Shown here one piece after another: positions 62,024 to 64,000 of a DNA stretch of 64,000 bases (its first letter is position 1; each line of letters opens with the position of its first letter). The stretch covers positions 22,580,882-22,644,881 of the forward strand of contig CM049317.1 of the NCBI GenBank assembly GCA_026874595.1, written 5' to 3'. The notes under the pieces were generated by a model. The model did not search any database. It was not told the origin of the DNA and saw nothing but the letters and a program-made list of their open reading frames with translations. Source of the stretch: Sipunculus nudus (Eukaryota; Annelida; Sipuncula; Golfingiida; Sipunculidae). The position numbers and the translations under genes are program-made.

Positions 62024-62213
62024 CTGTATAGTAAAAACCCGCCATTGCCATATCCTCAGGCGGTATCAGATGTTCGTGAGGCCAGCCGGAGAACGATCTA
62101 ACTCGTGCACTTTCTAAAGTCATTGCGGGGTTACATGGTTCTACTGGTCCAGTAGGAGTTTCTGGATTTTGTGGCGTATCCGTAGGCCTAATTTTCTTCC
62201 ACAATGCTTTCAT
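62024..62213 (-). CDS. BIR-domain protein exon 1 (N-terminal half of the BIR)
   Basis: The ATG at 62213-62211 opens 63 codons plus one base; an in-frame TGA lies 18 bases upstream, so this is the first possible Met of the frame. Residues 1-33 are a Pro/Thr-rich leader. From about 34 the reading shows the first half of a baculoviral IAP repeat: ESARVRSFSGWP (conserved Arg and WP) and MAMAGFYYT (the AGFYYTG signature). The exon ends at 62024 on a donor reading ACAG|GTACTC, phase 1. Joining to 60504 restores YTGTEDKVKCFFC with no gap, which is strong evidence for the intron. BIR domains bind zinc and contact caspases or IBM-type peptides. The first coding exon may be preceded by untranslated exons I cannot see. 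Confidence 0.85.
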
Positions 62214-63459
62214 TGTCCTCCCGTTTTGTCAGTGTATAAGTCAACCTGTGTTTGATCAATGGTTCTCGAAGTAAAGAGAGCTACTAGCGGATTCGATTAA
62301 CGCGTTGCAAGTATTATAACGTACATTCCACGTGGTAAGGAACAACGGCCCTTATCGCTTATCACCATAAATGAGGTTGCACTTAGGTGGAGGGTTCATA
62401 AACCCAACCTTGGAATCCCGAGCCTACGCAGTTACACATTATGAGGACAAGGACGTATTTAGACCACTTAAACTCTTAGTGTCTCATACTTTCTGTTAAT
62501 CACCCAGGGTTACCACTTTACGTAAGACGGTACATGCTGACAAATAACTATGTGTGCTGATTGAACTCTTTAGTCATTGGGAAAACCATGGTTCATAAGC
62601 AAATGCCTCTCTGCGTAGGTAATGTAAAAATGTTAAGTGGCCACATCAGCTTACAGGTTCTTTCCTTTTATTCATGACTAATTGCTTTGAGCTAACGTGT
62701 TCCTTTTTATAACCACAGGCAACGTCCTGGTATGTTCCGTGTTGATCTCTTTTATATTAACTTCAACCCTAGTAGGATATTGGAAACTGAAGTTATGTCC
62801 AACATTTAATTATGAAACAATTAATGTTTTGTTTGCTCATTCAAAATAAATTATATGAACGGATTCTTGTAAAATGTATATACAATGTGATATAGAGTTC
62901 ACTTCGGCAGTGACTTTGACGGGCTATGTTATCTGCTAGACATGGACCAGACAGCCAAGCTTGTTAAGGCTAAAATATACAGGGCTCTTCCTGTTGGCAG
63001 TCCACGTCATATGCTCCGAATGGGAGCAGTTTGTTTAATGAACTGGCTTTCTGGAATGAATGGGACTGGTGATGAGGAAAAAAAAACGTGTATGTGAAGC
63101 GTTGGCGATTGGAGGGAATAAAGATAAATAGCTCATTTCTGCCTCTTGTGAAAAGCGTTTATTTTTATCGATAATTGAATATATATGCCTCAGTCCATAA
63201 AACACCCCGTAGGTGTAACAATTAATCAATAATTTATAAAACTAGCCGTATACCCTTTATTCCGATATTAGACTTAAGCCGATAATGGAAGGATATAAAA
63301 CCGGAACTTATGGTTGGAACACGGGAGGGAAACGTTTGTCACTGGAAGGTTTCTGTGAACTTTATACATCAAACAATTGTGTTCAATACCAGAGTCCCAA
63401 TAATATGCGCCGGTACATCTAGGTATATGTATAATGTGTCCTTGTCGTCGTCCGGTTTT
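62214..63459. other. 5' flank of the BIR exon
   Basis: Presumed promoter and 5' UTR side of the minus-strand BIR gene. No TATA box or upstream exon stands out. Nothing else recognised. Confidence 0.4.
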
Positions 63460-64000
63460 CATAATCCACATTTTTGTTCCCACGCTCCGCGAAAACGGGC
63501 ACATTGATTTGGGGTTATCTGTCTGTCGTCAGGTCTGTCTGTTTGTCCGTCAATCCGTCAGGTTTTTTGTTTCTGTGCGATAACTTTCCTAAATGTTATT
63601 CGATTTCATTCAAATTCGGGTCAGTGATTGCTCTCATGCATACCTTGGTCGGGATTGGTTTTGGAGTGACTATCAGAAAAATAATTCTCTCCAGCTCAAA
63701 AACAAAATTATCAAATTTTGGTCCCATTTCTCCATGTGTTTTAGTTTTTTATCTTCGCCTGCAGATGTCTCCACATGCCATAGTGCATTTTGGTCCTATC
63801 TCTCACTGTGTTATAGTTTTTATGTTCGCCTTCAGATGTCTTCACATGTCAAAGTGGATCTGTTCATGTTTTCATGCACTCTTACGATTTCTCCACATGT
63901 CATACTTTTGGTTGCATATCAAAGCATGAAAGGCAACAAAATCCCAAAGCGGAGGAACATTAATTCCACGATTTTGCTTGTTTTATCCTATCTTTAACTT
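63460..64000 (+). repeat. Likely dispersed repeat running off the window edge
   Basis: A tract of TCTGTCTGT/GTCCGTCAATCC precedes GATAACTTTCCTAAATGTTA and TTCATTCAAATTCGGGTCA, the look of an invertebrate interspersed repeat. A ~70-base direct repeat (63720 and 63792, TCGCCT(G/T)CAGATGTCT(C/T)CACATG) lies inside. Two overlapping ORFs cross it in different frames. Confidence 0.5.

Noticed and set aside
63474-63997. Two overlapping 130-150-codon plus-strand ORFs
   Set aside because: They read a dispersed repeat in two frames and contain a direct DNA repeat; no protein signature.

Overview
This is nuclear DNA of an animal: AT-rich, intron-bearing, very low in coding density and full of transposon debris, minisatellites and (TA)n tracts. 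The repeat mix (a Penelope-like element, a Jockey-like LINE, PIF/Harbinger-like and pogo-like elements, tRNA-derived SINEs) together with an IAP-type BIR domain and an STK35/PDIK1L-like kinase suggests a marine invertebrate. A bivalve mollusc is my best guess, but nothing in the window proves it.

Layout. 1-32 kb holds no gene I can support. It contains fragments of one dispersed AT-rich repeat family (some tandem, some inverted), a 1.9-kb Harbinger-like non-autonomous element with an internal ~148-bp array (4.0-5.9 kb), a three-copy ~1.2-kb tandem duplication (7.5-10.05 kb), a 74-bp minisatellite (12.4-12.8 kb), a 4.5-kb minisatellite of ~75-bp units carrying a telomere-like GGGTTAGGG core and a ~1.36-kb higher-order period (14.15-18.7 kb), and a deleted pogo-like transposon (31.2-31.9 kb). 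33-43.7 kb is a plus-strand gene for a small predicted single-pass membrane protein, assembled from four exons whose phases agree. Its large first intron holds a SINE, a Penelope-like element and a decayed Jockey-like LINE, all on the opposite strand. 46.5-47.2 kb has two adjacent minisatellites. 47.5-50.1 kb contains two more plus-strand exons (a Cys-containing ectodomain and a transmembrane exon) that join in phase 0. A further terminal exon with a basic tail lies at 56.8 kb.

58.9-62.2 kb, minus strand, is the most interesting locus. Two exons splice cleanly into a complete BIR zinc-binding domain. Only ~0.4 kb downstream on the same strand is an uninterrupted Ser/Thr kinase open reading frame with a phase-compatible acceptor at its start. 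The simplest reading is one gene for a BIR-kinase protein of about 459 residues, linking an apoptosis/immune-type recognition domain to a kinase. Two neighbouring genes remain possible. The rest, to 64 kb, is intergenic and repeat sequence.
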